DNA from: an uncultured Methylocystaceae bacterium
GTDB taxonomy: Bacteria > Pseudomonadota > Alphaproteobacteria > Rhizobiales > Beijerinckiaceae
DNA length: 64,000 bases
Direction: 5' to 3'
Assembly (NCBI GenBank): GCA_903870245.1
Contig: CAIQCB010000009.1
Coordinates: 1-64,000, forward strand
Shown here: positions 18,244-28,011 of the stretch, piece after piece
Layout: each line of letters begins with the position of its first letter
How positions within the stretch are numbered: position 1 is the stretch's first letter
Notes under the pieces: model-generated
What the model was told of the DNA's origin: nothing
Databases searched by the model: none
The model's input: the letters and a program-made list of their open reading frames with translations, nothing else
Translations under genes and position numbers: made by a program

Positions 18244-18930
18244 TTATGAGCTTTCATTGCAGGCATGGTTCTGCAAAGCCTGTAGCGCTTCTCGACCGCC
18301 GATAGCTCGATCCGGCGGCCAGACATAGAAATTCCCTTGTGTCATCAGCGCCTGCTCCAGTGCCGAATGATAGGCTTCGCGGGTTATCTCGATTGCGCCC
18401 AGCGAGGCGAGGTGAGTAGTCATGAATTGGGTGTCGAGAAGACGAAATCCCCCCGCGCGCAGGCGTGCAACAAGATGAGTCAGCGCGACCTTAGAGGCGT
18501 CGCGTTCGCGATGAAACATGCTCTCGCCGAAAAAGGCTCCGCCCATAGCGACACCGTAGAGCCCGCCAACCAACCGCCCTTCGCGTCGACATTCGATCGT
18601 GTGAACAAAACCCAGATCGAACAATTCGCGATATAATCGACGAATTTCCTTATTGATCCAGGTTTTTTCCCGTTCCGGCGCCGGCGCGGCGCAACCGGCG
18701 ATGACAGCGTCGAAATCGTGATCGATCATTACCTCGAAACGCTCGCTGCGAACCGTCTTTGAGAGCGAGCGAGAGACGATAAAAGAGTCCAGGGGAAAAA
18801 CGGCGCGTTGTTCCGGGTCGACCCAGAACAATTCCTTGTCACCAGCGCTCTCGGCCATGGGAAAAAGGCCGAGAGTATAGGCGCGCAGGACATGATCGGG
18901 GGTGATGGTCCTCAACTCGCGTCGCGACAT
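18244..18930 (-). CDS. aat: Leucyl/phenylalanyl-tRNA-protein transferase
   Basis: Adds Leu or Phe to N-terminal Lys or Arg, creating N-degrons for ClpS-ClpA, which are also encoded in this window. Family segments are ITPDHVLRAYTLGLFPMAES, VDPEQRAVFPLD and LVGGLYGVAMGGAFFGESMF. HLASLGAIEITREAY follows near the end. The frame extends to 19035, but the ATG at 18930 gives the usual length (228 aa) with GAGGATGA upstream. It also avoids overlap with accC. It follows accC, the standard alphaproteobacterial order. Confidence 0.94.
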   Translation of the reverse strand: MSRRELRTITPDHVLRAYTLGLFPMAESAGDKELFWVDPEQRAVFPLDSFIVSRSLSKTVRSERFEVMIDHDFDAVIAGCAAPAPEREKTWINKEIRRLYRELFDLGFVHTIECRREGRLVGGLYGVAMGGAFFGESMFHRERDASKVALTHLVARLRAGGFRLLDTQFMTTHLASLGAIEITREAYHSALEQALMTQGNFYVWPPDRAIGGREALQALQNHACNESS

Positions 18931-18986
18931 GACATCATCCTCGGCGAGGCGACATTCCAGATGAGGTTTTCTTGCCGGTTTGTGGA

Positions 18987-20345
18987 TCAGAAACCCGGTT
19001 CTATGCCGCCGGTCGCCAGAAAATGCTCCAGCCAATGAATATCGTAAACGCCATTTTGAACGTCAGCGTTCCGCACCAGCGTGCGGAAGAGCGGCAGGGT
19101 GGTGTCGATGCCGTCGACGATGAATTCGTCCAGCGCCCGGCGAAGGCGCATCAGCGCTTCAGTGCGGTTACGGCCGTGCACGATCAGCTTGCCGATGAGC
19201 GAGTCGTAATTGGGCGGGATGGCGTAGCCCTGATAGACAGCCGAGTCGACGCGCACGCCAACGCCGCCGGGCGGGTGATAATAGGAAATACGTCCCGGCG
19301 AGGGACGGAATGTCGAGGGATGTTCGGCATTGACGCGGCATTCGATCGCGTGGCCATAAAACAAGATGTCTTCCTGCTTGAGCGATAACGGCGAACCGGC
19401 GGCGACGCGGATCTGCTCGCAAACCAGATCGACTCCCGTGATGGATTCCGTCACCGGATGCTCGACCTGAATGCGCGTATTCATTTCGATGAAATAAAAT
19501 TCGCCGTTTTCATAGAGGAATTCGATGGTGCCGGCCCCGGCATATTGAAGATCGCGCATCGCTTTGGCGCAGACTTCGCCGATCTCCTTGCGTTGCGTAT
19601 CGTTGAGGGCAGGCGAGGGGCTTTCTTCGAAAACTTTCTGATGACGTCGCTGTAGAGAACAATCGCGCTCGCCCAGATGAACAGCCTGTCCCTTGCCATC
19701 GCCAAAAATCTGGATTTCGATATGGCGCGGCTTGCCGAGATATTTTTCGATATAGACCGTATCGTCGCCAAACGCGGCTTTGGCTTCAGTGCGCGCCGTG
19801 GCGATGGCGTTGGCGAGTTCGTTTCGGTCATGCGCGACCTTCATGCCGCGACCGCCGCCGCCGGATGCGGCTTTCACCAATACCGGGAAGCCAATTTTTT
19901 CCGCAACTTTGAGGGCTTCCTTTTCGCTCAGAATCGGTCCGTCTGATCCGGGCACGCAAGGAATGCCGAGGCGTTTGGCTGTCGTCTTCGCTTCAATTTT
20001 GTCGCCCATCAAACGAATATGTTCGGATTTTGGGCCGATGAAAGTGATGTTGTGCTCTTCGAGAATTTCGGCGAAACGCGCGTTTTCGGAGAGAAAACCG
20101 TAGCCCGGATGCACTGCGTCGGCGCCGGTGATTTCGCACGCCGAGAGCAGGGATGGGATGTTGAGATAGGAGTCGCGCGCTGAGGGGGGGCCGATGCAAA
20201 CGGACTCATCAGCGAGTTTCACATGCATGGCCTCGGCGTCGGCGGTGGAGTGAACCGCGACTGTTGCGATCCCCAGCTCCTTGGCGGCGCGAAGAATACG
20301 AAGCGCGATTTCGCCGCGATTGGCGATGAGAATCTTGTCGAACAT
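18987..20345 (-). CDS. accC: Acetyl-CoA carboxylase, biotin carboxylase subunit
   Basis: Carboxylates the biotin on AccB using ATP and bicarbonate, the first step of fatty acid synthesis. The 452 residues cover the N-terminal domain ([22 protein letters not shown]), the ATP-grasp region with [14 protein letters not shown] and the catalytic stretch [14 protein letters not shown]. The C-terminal [20 protein letters not shown] segment follows. The length is full. It begins 8 nt after accB and is cotranscribed with it. Confidence 0.98.
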   Translation of the reverse strand: MFDKILIANRGEIALRILRAAKELGIATVAVHSTADAEAMHVKLADESVCIGPPSARDSYLNIPSLLSACEITGADAVHPGYGFLSENARFAEILEEHNITFIGPKSEHIRLMGDKIEAKTTAKRLGIPCVPGSDGPILSEKEALKVAEKIGFPVLVKAASGGGGRGMKVAHDRNELANAIATARTEAKAAFGDDTVYIEKYLGKPRHIEIQIFGDGKGQAVHLGERDCSLQRRHQKVFEESPSPALNDTQRKEIGEVCAKAMRDLQYAGAGTIEFLYENGEFYFIEMNTRIQVEHPVTESITGVDLVCEQIRVAAGSPLSLKQEDILFYGHAIECRVNAEHPSTFRPSPGRISYYHPPGGVGVRVDSAVYQGYAIPPNYDSLIGKLIVHGRNRTEALMRLRRALDEFIVDGIDTTLPLFRTLVRNADVQNGVYDIHWLEHFLATGGIEPGF

Positions 20346-20353
20346 CCAGCGCC

Positions 20354-20884
20354 CTATTCGATCACGAGAAGCGGTTCACCGTATTCTACGGGCTGACCGT
20401 CGTCGACCATGATGGCGGTGACGACTCCCGCTTTGGGCGCGATGATGTCGTTGAAGGTTTTCATCGCCTCGATCAACAGCAGCTTGTCGCCGACCGAGAC
20501 GCGCGTCCCAATTTCGATGAACGGTTTCGAATCAGGATTAGGTCTCAGGTAGGCCGTTCCGACCATTGGCGATTTAACGGCGTTGGCGTCTGCGTAATCT
20601 GGTTTCGCCGGCTCGGGGGCTGGACGTGGCGTCGCCGATACGGGCGCAGGGGCATGCAGGATGCTAGCGGTCGTCGGGACGGCGATCGTGGCGGCGGCCG
20701 GAGCAGACGGCGCGCGGACGGCGCGTATGCGCAGATCGCCCTTCTCAACCTCGAATTCGGTCAGATCGCTATCGGCGACAAGAGCGGCAATCGTTTTCAG
20801 AAGGCCAAAGTCTATAACCGATTGACTTTGTCCCGCCGCCGGACGGAGCGGAGCTTTTGGAGGCGTTGGAGTTTTGCGCGCCAT
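20354..20884 (-). CDS. accB: Acetyl-CoA carboxylase, biotin carboxyl carrier protein
   Basis: Carries biotin between AccC and the carboxyltransferase. The C-terminal biotinyl domain contains the EAMKTFNDI motif with the modified lysine and the thumb [20 protein letters not shown]. The middle is an Ala/Pro-rich flexible linker (about 65-100), and the N-terminal part begins [17 protein letters not shown]. The ORF track starts 68 codons earlier inside aroQ. The ATG at 20884 gives 176 aa, typical for the group. Confidence 0.96.
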   Translation of the reverse strand: MARKTPTPPKAPLRPAAGQSQSVIDFGLLKTIAALVADSDLTEFEVEKGDLRIRAVRAPSAPAAATIAVPTTASILHAPAPVSATPRPAPEPAKPDYADANAVKSPMVGTAYLRPNPDSKPFIEIGTRVSVGDKLLLIEAMKTFNDIIAPKAGVVTAIMVDDGQPVEYGEPLLVIE

Positions 20885-20903
20885 GGATGTGTTCCGGTCT
20901 TTC

Positions 20904-21335
20904 TCAGAGTTTCTCGAAAATCGCGTCGAGCGCGAGAAGGTAGGAGGAGGGTCCAAATCCAGCGATAACTCCCCGCGCAGCCGGTGAGATATAGGAATGG
21001 CGTCGGAAGCTTTCCCGCGCATGAACGTTGGACAAATGCACTTCAATAACCTCGGCGTTCGATCCCTTGATGGCGTCGTAAAGGGCAATCGAGGTGTGGG
21101 TCAGCGCGCCCGGGTTCAGAATAACGGGCGCTCTGGCCTCGCCTGCCTCTTGAATCCATGTCACGAGGTCGCCTTCGTGGTTGGATTGCTTGAACACAAG
21201 CGTCGCGCCTCGGGACGCGCAGCGGGACTGCAATAGCTCGCGAATATCTTCGAGGCTTGAAGAACCATAAATCTCCGGCTCCCGTTTGCCGAGAAGATTC
21301 AGGTTAGGGCCGTTGAGCACATGAATGGCGGTCAT
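20904..21335 (-). CDS. aroQ: 3-dehydroquinate dehydratase, type II
   Basis: Dehydrates 3-dehydroquinate in the shikimate pathway. The type II signatures are present: [20 protein letters not shown] with the catalytic Tyr, [31 protein letters not shown] and the His-bearing [15 protein letters not shown] took the ATG at 21335 (143 aa). The track start at 21356 adds only seven unfamiliar residues. It is the first gene of the aroQ-accB-accC-aat series. Confidence 0.96.
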   Translation of the reverse strand: MTAIHVLNGPNLNLLGKREPEIYGSSSLEDIRELLQSRCASRGATLVFKQSNHEGDLVTWIQEAGEARAPVILNPGALTHTSIALYDAIKGSNAEVIEVHLSNVHARESFRRHSYISPAARGVIAGFGPSSYLLALDAIFEKL

Positions 21336-21446
21336 GGCGGTGTTGAACGATCCCATTTGTCCGAATGATGCGTTCGCATCATTTGATTGTTGTTTTTCGA
21401 GTTTTCTCGGTCAGATCGCAAAGGTCAACCGCAGATCGTTGCAGTT

Positions 21447-22226
21447 TCAACAGACTGTTTTGCCGCACTGATGCATATTTTCGATTTTCTTTTTGAGTTC
21501 GTCGTAGGGCACGCCGCCGACCAAAGCCTCGCCGCCGACGACCCAGGCAGGCGTTCCGTCGAAATGCAGGGCGTCGGCAAGTCCGCTGACTTCTTGAAGA
21601 GCCGCTTTTGTCTGGGGTTTGTCGAAATCTTTTTCCAGACGGGTCATGTCTGCGCCGACCTCTTTGGCGACGGCCATGGCCTGCTGCTTGCCGATGTGGC
21701 CCTTGGTTTCGAGGACTTTGCGATGGAACTCCCAGAATTTATCAGGTGAAAACTGCATGCGGGCAGCGTTTGCGACCAGCGCAGCCTCTACGGAGTCCGG
21801 ACCCAAAATAGCGAAGTCCTTCAACACGACCCGCAGTTTGGGGTCGCCTTCGATCAGTTTGGCGACGGTGTTGACCGAGCGCTTGCAGTAGCCGCAATTG
21901 TAGTCGAAGAACTCGACCAGCGTCACGTCGCCTTGCGGATTGCCCACGACTGCCTGATTGACCGAGTTAAAAAGCGTCGAGGCCTTGTCGGCGACCACCT
22001 TGCCGCGCTGATTGGCTTCCTCGGCCTTCTGACGCTTCTCCAGTTCCTCGATCGCTTCCCGAACGACTTCCGGATTGGCGATGAGGTAATCGTGGACGAT
22101 TTTCTCGACCGCCGTCTTCTGGCCGGCGGAGAATTCGCCAGCAGCCAGAGCGACCTCGGATCGGGCGACGCCGGCAATCGAGCCGGTGAGAATAATGCCG
22201 GCGGCGAGCCAAATCGGAAGACGCAT
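21447..22226 (-). CDS. DsbA-family thiol:disulfide oxidoreductase
   Basis: A periplasmic thioredoxin-fold protein with a signal peptide (MRLPIWLAAGIILTGSIAGV) and a helical N-terminal extension rich in Glu and Lys (about 30-75). The active site is CGYC in EFFDYNCGYCKRSV, and the cis-Pro loop is GTPAWVVGG. This Com1/ScsC-like branch often works in disulfide formation or isomerisation. The ATG at 22226 has GGAG 8 nt upstream and directly opens the signal peptide, so I preferred it to the track start at 22280. An extra Cys pair lies at the C-terminus (MHQCGKTVC). Confidence 0.9.
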   Translation of the reverse strand: MRLPIWLAAGIILTGSIAGVARSEVALAAGEFSAGQKTAVEKIVHDYLIANPEVVREAIEELEKRQKAEEANQRGKVVADKASTLFNSVNQAVVGNPQGDVTLVEFFDYNCGYCKRSVNTVAKLIEGDPKLRVVLKDFAILGPDSVEAALVANAARMQFSPDKFWEFHRKVLETKGHIGKQQAMAVAKEVGADMTRLEKDFDKPQTKAALQEVSGLADALHFDGTPAWVVGGEALVGGVPYDELKKKIENMHQCGKTVC

Positions 22227-22292
22227 AATTTTCTCCATGTTTGCGGCGCGAAAAGCAACACGCCGCTCAAAACGGGCCAAACGCCGGTGTGG

Positions 22293-23378
22293 CTATCCAT
22301 CCTCTTGATAAAGCAGGATGAGCGCGCCGATCATGACGCCGACGATTGCGGGTGACCAAGCAGCCACGACGGGACTGATCAGACCCGCGCCGCCAAGATC
22401 CGACAGGACTTTTGTGCCGATATAAAGCACGAAGCCCGCCGCCACGCCATAGGAAAGGGTGACGCCGACGCCGCCCATACGTGAAAATCGCAGGGAGAAT
22501 GACGCCGCCAGCAAGACCATTGCGACCAGCAGGATCGGGCGAGACAAAAGCCCTTGATATTGAATGCGATAGGCGGTTGCGTCCAGGCCGGCCTCGGCAG
22601 TATGGTCGGCAACCTCCGGCAGGCTCCAGAAGGGCGTTGATTGTGGCGGGGTGTTGACCGCCGCCGCCTGTTCAGGCGTCAGACTGGTCGCCAACATGTA
22701 ACTCTTGATGTTTCTGGTCGGTTGCCCTGGCGCGCTGATCACGCCGTCGCTCAAGACCCAGACGCCCGGCTCGAGATGTCCCCGCGCCGCCTCGACGCGT
22801 TCGATAAAGCCGCCCTGGGGCGAGTAAACATTGACGCTGACCTCGAATAACTCCGTGCCCTTGCGCGCCGAGCCCGTCGCGTGGATGACGGCCAGTCCGT
22901 CGACGCCATGCTGCCGCAACCAGACGCCATGATCGATGCGAACGCTGCCCTGAACGCCAAACAGTTCAACCTCCATCTGATCGGCTTGCTGCTTCAGTGT
23001 TGCGGCCAGCGGATTGTAGGCGGCGATGGAGATCACGCCGATCACAAACGCAGTCATGACCGGGGCGAACAGGAACTGCCAGACCGACATTCCTGCGGCG
23101 CGCGCCACGATCAGTTCGAGTTTTCGGGTGAGGTCGACGAAGGCGGCCATGGAGCCGAACAGGACCGCGAAAGGCAGGATCGCCTCGGCGGCGGCCGGAA
23201 CCTTCATGAGGGTGATCAGGGCTACGATTTTTGCGCTAGCGTCCGGACTGTCGCTGGCCCGCCGAAGCATTTCAACAAACACCACGACGAACATCAGGCA
23301 GAAGATTGTGAAGAAGATCGAAAGGATCATCTTTGCAAAGCGCGCCGCCAGGTAGCGGGTGATCGTGACGCCGATCAT
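22293..23378 (-). CDS. lptG: LPS export permease LptG
   Basis: Inner-membrane component of the Lpt machine that extracts lipopolysaccharide. The 361 residues show three N-terminal spans with RKLELIVARAAGMSVWQFL, a periplasmic beta-jellyroll (about 120-270) and three C-terminal spans. The sequence is closest to LptG, not LptF, in the first helices (MIGVTITRYLAARFAKMILS). The usual lptF partner, often directly beside pepA, is missing here. The gene is divergent from pepA and 67 nt upstream of the DsbA-type gene. Confidence 0.88.
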   Translation of the reverse strand: MIGVTITRYLAARFAKMILSIFFTIFCLMFVVVFVEMLRRASDSPDASAKIVALITLMKVPAAAEAILPFAVLFGSMAAFVDLTRKLELIVARAAGMSVWQFLFAPVMTAFVIGVISIAAYNPLAATLKQQADQMEVELFGVQGSVRIDHGVWLRQHGVDGLAVIHATGSARKGTELFEVSVNVYSPQGGFIERVEAARGHLEPGVWVLSDGVISAPGQPTRNIKSYMLATSLTPEQAAAVNTPPQSTPFWSLPEVADHTAEAGLDATAYRIQYQGLLSRPILLVAMVLLAASFSLRFSRMGGVGVTLSYGVAAGFVLYIGTKVLSDLGGAGLISPVVAAWSPAIVGVMIGALILLYQEDG

Positions 23379-23494
23379 GAGAGCGCCACAGGCCTCAAGC
23401 GTCGGCTGAACGACGGGCCGGCAAATCGGAAATTGGGCTTTGGCGCGGTCACGCCCGGCTTTTGGGAGTCGATCACGGCCTTTTCGCGGCGCGA

Positions 23495-23523
23495 TTGACC
23501 CCGCGACACGAGCGGGATATTGC
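23495..23523 (+). promoter_or_regulatory. Candidate promoter for pepA
   Basis: TTGACC (23495-23500) and TATTGC (23518-23523) are 17 bp apart. They end about 58 nt before the pepA ATG. The spacer contains a CCGC...GCGG inverted repeat. Confidence 0.4.
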
Positions 23524-23581
23524 GCCCCCAGGATCCTTTTGACCGACGCCCGGCGCGTCGACTCCCCGGAATGAGGCGGAT

Positions 23582-25138
23582 ATGACGCTCAATGTGAAAT
23601 TCGACGCTGTCGCTCTTGACGCCGTCGCCGCCCGCCTTGGGGTCGCCGAGGACGCGGGTCGGTCGCGCACCCTTGTGGTTTTCGCCGGCAAAGATCTGGC
23701 TATAGCCGATGCCGCCAAGTCCCTTTTATCCGGCGTTCAGGAGCAAATCTCCCGCGCCGCCGGCGTCGCCAAATTCAAGGGCAAGGTCGGTTCTTCGCTG
23801 GAGCTCCTTGCTCCAGGAGGGCTGGGGGTCAGTCGACTGGTGATTGTCGGCGCCGGCGCTGCAGATGGCGACGAGTCCGAGGGCAGTAAGTCCGAAACGG
23901 ATACGAAATCAAATGATTTCCTGAACCTTGGCGGACAAACGGCGGCGCGGCTGACGCCGGGTGGCGAGATAATCGTGGTTCTGGATCTTCCGGACCGATC
24001 GTTCGACCCTGCGGCGGCGGCTCAATTCGCTTTGGGCGCCTGGCTGCGGAGTTACAAATTCGATCACTACAAGACGAGGAAAAAAGACGACAGCGAGAAG
24101 CAAGAGCCGATTGAGGTCCTTCTCGGCGTCGCAAACGCCGCGGCGGCCGGCGCGGCCATCGCCGAGAGCGCCGCTCTTGCCGAGGGGGTAGTCCTCGCTC
24201 GCACGCTCGTGAATGAGCCGGCAAATGTCCTATCGCCCACTGAATTCGCCCGCCGAGCCTCTGAGTTGATGAAATTGGGGGTCGAGGTCGAGATTCTTGA
24301 CGAAAAAGCCATGGCTGAACTCGGCATGAGGGCGCTGCTCGGAGTCGGACAGGGCTCTGAGGCGGAGAGCAAGCTGGCCGTTCTGCGCTGGAACGGCGGC
24401 GGCGACGCCCCCCCCGTCGCCTTTGTCGGGAAAGGCGTCGTCTTCGACTCTGGCGGCGTCTCGATCAAGCCTGCCGCCTCCATGGAGGACATGAAGGGCG
24501 ATATGGCCGGCGCCGCCGCCGTGACCGGCGCGCTGCACGCCATCGCCGCGCGTAAGGCCAAGGCAAATGTCATTGGCGTGCTCGGTCTCGTCGAGAACAT
24601 GCCCGACGGCAAGGCGCAGCGTCCCGGCGACATTGTGAAATCCATGTCCGGCCAGACCATCGAGATTATCAACACCGATGCGGAGGGTCGGCTCGTGCTG
24701 GCCGACGCCCTGACCTATGTAGTCGATAAATATAAACCTGCGGCGATCGTCGATCTGGCGACATTGACCGGCGCCATACTGGTCGCCCTCGGGCAGGAAT
24801 ATGGCGGGCTGTTCTCGAACAATGACGAACTTGCCGAACGCCTGAGCAAGGCCGGCGTCACAACGGGCGAAAAATTGTGGCGGCTCCCGATGGGGCCGGC
24901 TTACGACAAGCTCATCGACTCGAAATTCGCCGATATGAAAAACACCGGAGGCCGTCACGCCGGTTCGATCACTGCAGCGCAATTCTTGCAACGTTTTGTC
25001 GGCAAAACGCCGTGGGCGCATCTCGACATCGCCGGCACTGGCATGGGGTCTCCCTCTAGCGACATCAACCAAAGCTGGGGATCTGGCTGGGGCGTGCGGC
25101 TTCTCGACCGGCTGGTGCGCGACAATTACGAGTCCTGA
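23582..25138 (+). CDS. pepA: Leucyl aminopeptidase (M17)
   Basis: A cytosolic metallo-aminopeptidase that trims peptides. The C-terminal catalytic half (from about residue 190) holds the two-metal motifs: [18 protein letters not shown] with the metal Asp and Lys, and the signature [14 protein letters not shown]. The N-terminal half is the variable macro-like domain, with an insert rich in Ser, Asp and Lys near residue 105. GAGGCG lies 5-6 nt before the ATG. It is divergent from lptG and upstream of the methyltransferase gene. Confidence 0.97.
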   Translation: MTLNVKFDAVALDAVAARLGVAEDAGRSRTLVVFAGKDLAIADAAKSLLSGVQEQISRAAGVAKFKGKVGSSLELLAPGGLGVSRLVIVGAGAADGDESEGSKSETDTKSNDFLNLGGQTAARLTPGGEIIVVLDLPDRSFDPAAAAQFALGAWLRSYKFDHYKTRKKDDSEKQEPIEVLLGVANAAAAGAAIAESAALAEGVVLARTLVNEPANVLSPTEFARRASELMKLGVEVEILDEKAMAELGMRALLGVGQGSEAESKLAVLRWNGGGDAPPVAFVGKGVVFDSGGVSIKPAASMEDMKGDMAGAAAVTGALHAIAARKAKANVIGVLGLVENMPDGKAQRPGDIVKSMSGQTIEIINTDAEGRLVLADALTYVVDKYKPAAIVDLATLTGAILVALGQEYGGLFSNNDELAERLSKAGVTTGEKLWRLPMGPAYDKLIDSKFADMKNTGGRHAGSITAAQFLQRFVGKTPWAHLDIAGTGMGSPSSDINQSWGSGWGVRLLDRLVRDNYES

Positions 25139-25172
25139 TTTCTGATCGCCAGCGCTAAAGTCTATCCGTCCC

Positions 25173-26384
25173 GTGGCGCGCGCAGCCGAAAAATGTCCTC
25201 AAAGGGATAATTTCGAAGACTGCGTACGCCTCTTTGACGCTTTTGGCGCCCCGACGATCGTTCAAGAAGAAAGTGGTCTTCGCTATTTCTTCAATGAATT
25301 CTGGACGGCCGGACAGCGCCAGGGGCATGCGCTTCACGAGGTCAGCTACCGCGCGTGTTTCAAGCCGCAATTGCCCGAATTTTTTATTGACCGCCTGACG
25401 AGCGAAGGCGAGAGCGTTTACGATCCGTTCATGGGTCGCGGCACAACCCCCTTGCAGGCGGCGTTGCAGGCGCGCCGACCTATGGGCAACGATATCAGTC
25501 CGGTCAGTCTTTTATTGACTCGTCCGCGACTGAATCCACCGACACTCGATACGATCGCAGACCGACTGGCTGGCGTCGACTGGTCGAGAGGCGCGAGTGA
25601 GCGCGATGACCTTCTGGCGTTTTATCACCCCGAAACGCTGCGACAGATTTGCGCCTTGCGACGTCATCTATTACGCCACGCGCCCCCGAACGCTGCAGTC
25701 GATCCCGCTCTCGACTGGATCAGAATGATAGCGCTAAACAGGCTTACTGGACATTCGCCAGGATTTTTTTCGGTCTATTCCTTGCCACCAAATCAGGCGG
25801 TTAGCGTCGAGGCGCAGCGCAAAATCAACGAAAAGCGCAGGCAGATCCCGCCAATGCGCGATGTGGCGGGGCTGATCGTAAAAAAATCGCGCGCCCTTTT
25901 GTCCCAAGGCACCCCGCCGTCGCATCCCGCCCCGTTGCTCTCGACAGCTCCAGCCTGGCGTACGCCGTTGGTTGCGGACTCTTCCGTCGATCTGATCGTC
26001 ACGTCGCCTCCCTTTCTTGATGTTGTGGACTACGCCCAGGATAATTGGCTGCGAAACTGGTTCGCCGGGGTTGACGCCAAAACAGTTGAGATTTCCGCGC
26101 ATCGCAGTGTCGAAGCATGGATGCAAATGGTTCGCGACTGTTTCTGCGCCTTTGCTCGCATTGTGCGGCCGGGGGGGCATGTCGCCTTTGAAGTCGGTGA
26201 GGTGCGTCGGGGAGCCGTGCTGCTCGAACGACAGGTCTGGGAGGCGGTCGAGGGGCTGCCGTTCGAGCGTTTGTTCGTTCTGGTCAATCGACAGGAATTC
26301 ACCAAAACCAGCAATTGCTGGGGCGTCGACAATAATCGCAAAGGCACCAACTCGAACAGGATCGTTGTTTTTCGGCGGCGTTGA
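25173..26384 (+). CDS. Orphan DNA methyltransferase (N6-adenine/N4-cytosine type)
   Basis: An S-adenosylmethionine-dependent DNA methylase. The SAM-binding motif I appears as DPFMGRGTT (about 84-92), followed by the acidic NDISP of motif II. The catalytic motif IV appears as TSPPF (about 277-281). Motif I before motif IV is the reverse of the order in most pfam01555-type (beta class) enzymes. The Phe in place of Tyr suits several N4-cytosine enzymes but does not settle base specificity. It starts with GTG 34 nt after pepA and its stop abuts holC. No restriction gene is nearby, so it acts alone or regulates. Confidence 0.8.
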   Translation: MARAAEKCPQRDNFEDCVRLFDAFGAPTIVQEESGLRYFFNEFWTAGQRQGHALHEVSYRACFKPQLPEFFIDRLTSEGESVYDPFMGRGTTPLQAALQARRPMGNDISPVSLLLTRPRLNPPTLDTIADRLAGVDWSRGASERDDLLAFYHPETLRQICALRRHLLRHAPPNAAVDPALDWIRMIALNRLTGHSPGFFSVYSLPPNQAVSVEAQRKINEKRRQIPPMRDVAGLIVKKSRALLSQGTPPSHPAPLLSTAPAWRTPLVADSSVDLIVTSPPFLDVVDYAQDNWLRNWFAGVDAKTVEISAHRSVEAWMQMVRDCFCAFARIVRPGGHVAFEVGEVRRGAVLLERQVWEAVEGLPFERLFVLVNRQEFTKTSNCWGVDNNRKGTNSNRIVVFRRR

Positions 26385-26455
26385 TCCAACCCGGAAACTT
26401 GCGCGCCGTCGACGAATTGGTCATCAAAGGCATGGTCACATTACCCGGCGCCGTC

Positions 26456-26938
26456 ATGATCGAAGTGTCCTTCTACCATCTGTCTGAAAGAAAGGTGGAA
26501 TCCGCCCTTCAGCTTTTGCTGGAGCGCGCGCGGGGCCGGGGCTGGCGGGCGGTGGTTCAGGCGGCGAGCGCCGCGCGCCTAAAAAAAATCGATGCTTTTC
26601 TGTGGTCTTACAGCCGCGACAGTTTTTTGCCGCATGGCGGCGCGGCCGATCCCGATCCGAAATCGCAGCCCATCTATCTCACTTGCGACGATAACGATAA
26701 TCCCAACAACGCGGAGATCCGTTTTTTTATCGAGAGCGTTGCGATTGCCCCAGTTCTGGATGGCGTGTCGGCGCCGTCGATTCGCGCCGCGCTTCTTTTC
26801 GATGGCGCCGATGCGGCCGAACTTGAGGACGCCCGCGCGCAATGGCGCGAATTACGTGATGCTGGCTATCCGCTTGTCTATTACCAACAGACCGACGACG
26901 GCAAATGGATCGAAAAAGCACGGGAACCGAAGTCATGA
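26456..26938 (+). CDS. holC: DNA polymerase III chi subunit
   Basis: The chi subunit ties the clamp loader to single-strand-binding protein. MIEVSFYHLSERKVESALQL, then RGRGWRAVVQAAS, the LWSYSRDSFLPHG loop and PIYLTCDDNDNPN are the HolC signature. The frame opens at 26381, but the ATG at 26456 is the family start (160 aa). Its stop overlaps the start of the ABC-transporter ATPase (ATGA), so the two are translationally coupled. The coupling to a transporter is unusual for holC. Confidence 0.93.
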   Translation: MIEVSFYHLSERKVESALQLLLERARGRGWRAVVQAASAARLKKIDAFLWSYSRDSFLPHGGAADPDPKSQPIYLTCDDNDNPNNAEIRFFIESVAIAPVLDGVSAPSIRAALLFDGADAAELEDARAQWRELRDAGYPLVYYQQTDDGKWIEKAREPKS

Positions 26939-28011
26939 GTCTCACGACAGTTTCTGGCTCCGGGAGCGCCCCGCTACTCTCTATTCAGCGCGTCTCCAGG
27001 CGTTATGGACCGGTGATCGCGCTCGACGACGTCTCTCTCGACATCGCGCGTGGAGAATTCTTTGCATTGCTCGGTCCATCCGGCTGTGGAAAGACAACGC
27101 TAATGCGCTGTGTCGCCGGATTCGAGACTCCCGATAGCGGAGAACTTCTTCTTGATGGCGAGGATCTGGCTGGCATGCCGCCTTATCGGCGTCCGGTAAA
27201 CATGATGTTCCAGTCCTATGCGCTTTTTCCCCATCTCGACGTTTTCGAGAATGTCGCATTTGGCCTTCGGCGCCAGGGTTTAAACAAGGAGACAATCGCA
27301 GGCCGCGTTCGCGCCTTGTTGCAGCTCACGCAACTCGATTCGTATGGTTCAAGAAAGATCAATGAATTATCAGGGGGCCAACGCCAGCGAGTGGCTCTCG
27401 CTCGCGCGCTGGCGCCAGGTCCGCGACTATTGCTCCTAGACGAACCATTGGGAGCGCTCGACAGAAAACTGCGTGAGGAGACTCAATTTCATCTCAAGAA
27501 AATACAGCGGGAGACCGGCACAAGCTTTATGATTGTCACCCATGATCAGGATGAGGCGCTGGCGTTGGCCGATCGCGTCGCCGTTATGCGCGCCGGACGG
27601 ATCGAGCAGGTGGCGAGTCCGAATGACATTTACGAGCGCCCTGCGTCCCGGTTCGTTGCAGGATTTGTCGGAGATACAAATTTTATCGATGGAGTCGTTG
27701 TTTTTGACAGCGCTCCTTACCTGTTAACGGATTTCGGTCGGATCGCCCTTTCAACATGCTGTTTGCCAGATGGTAGACGCGCGACGCTTAGCGTTCGACC
27801 GGAGGATATCCATGCGCGCCATGACGGCCCCGGGATCTCCGGTATTGTAGAAGAGTTCGTTTTTCGCGGCGACAATACGCTCCTGCGCGTTAGGGTCGGA
27901 AATGACGTTATACTGCGCGTTGCGACATGGGATATGCGCTTTTCGGTTGGCGAGAGCGTTATGTTGCAATTTCCGCTGGATACGCCCGCTCTCTTTGCGG
28001 AGGAAATATGA
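26935..28011 (+). CDS. potA: Polyamine-type ABC transporter ATPase (PotA-like)
   Basis: The ATPase of a spermidine/putrescine-type importer. Walker A is GPSGCGKTT, the signature LSGGQRQRVALARAL, Walker B LLLLDEPLGALD, and the switch His sits in IVTHDQDEA. A TOBE-type domain follows (about 275-358) with SVRPEDIHARHDGPGISG. The start at 26935 (358 aa) overlaps the holC stop by 4 nt. It is the first of three coupled genes. Sulfate or iron substrates are also possible for this subfamily. Confidence 0.88.
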   Translation: MSLTTVSGSGSAPLLSIQRVSRRYGPVIALDDVSLDIARGEFFALLGPSGCGKTTLMRCVAGFETPDSGELLLDGEDLAGMPPYRRPVNMMFQSYALFPHLDVFENVAFGLRRQGLNKETIAGRVRALLQLTQLDSYGSRKINELSGGQRQRVALARALAPGPRLLLLDEPLGALDRKLREETQFHLKKIQRETGTSFMIVTHDQDEALALADRVAVMRAGRIEQVASPNDIYERPASRFVAGFVGDTNFIDGVVVFDSAPYLLTDFGRIALSTCCLPDGRRATLSVRPEDIHARHDGPGISGIVEEFVFRGDNTLLRVRVGNDVILRVATWDMRFSVGESVMLQFPLDTPALFAEEI

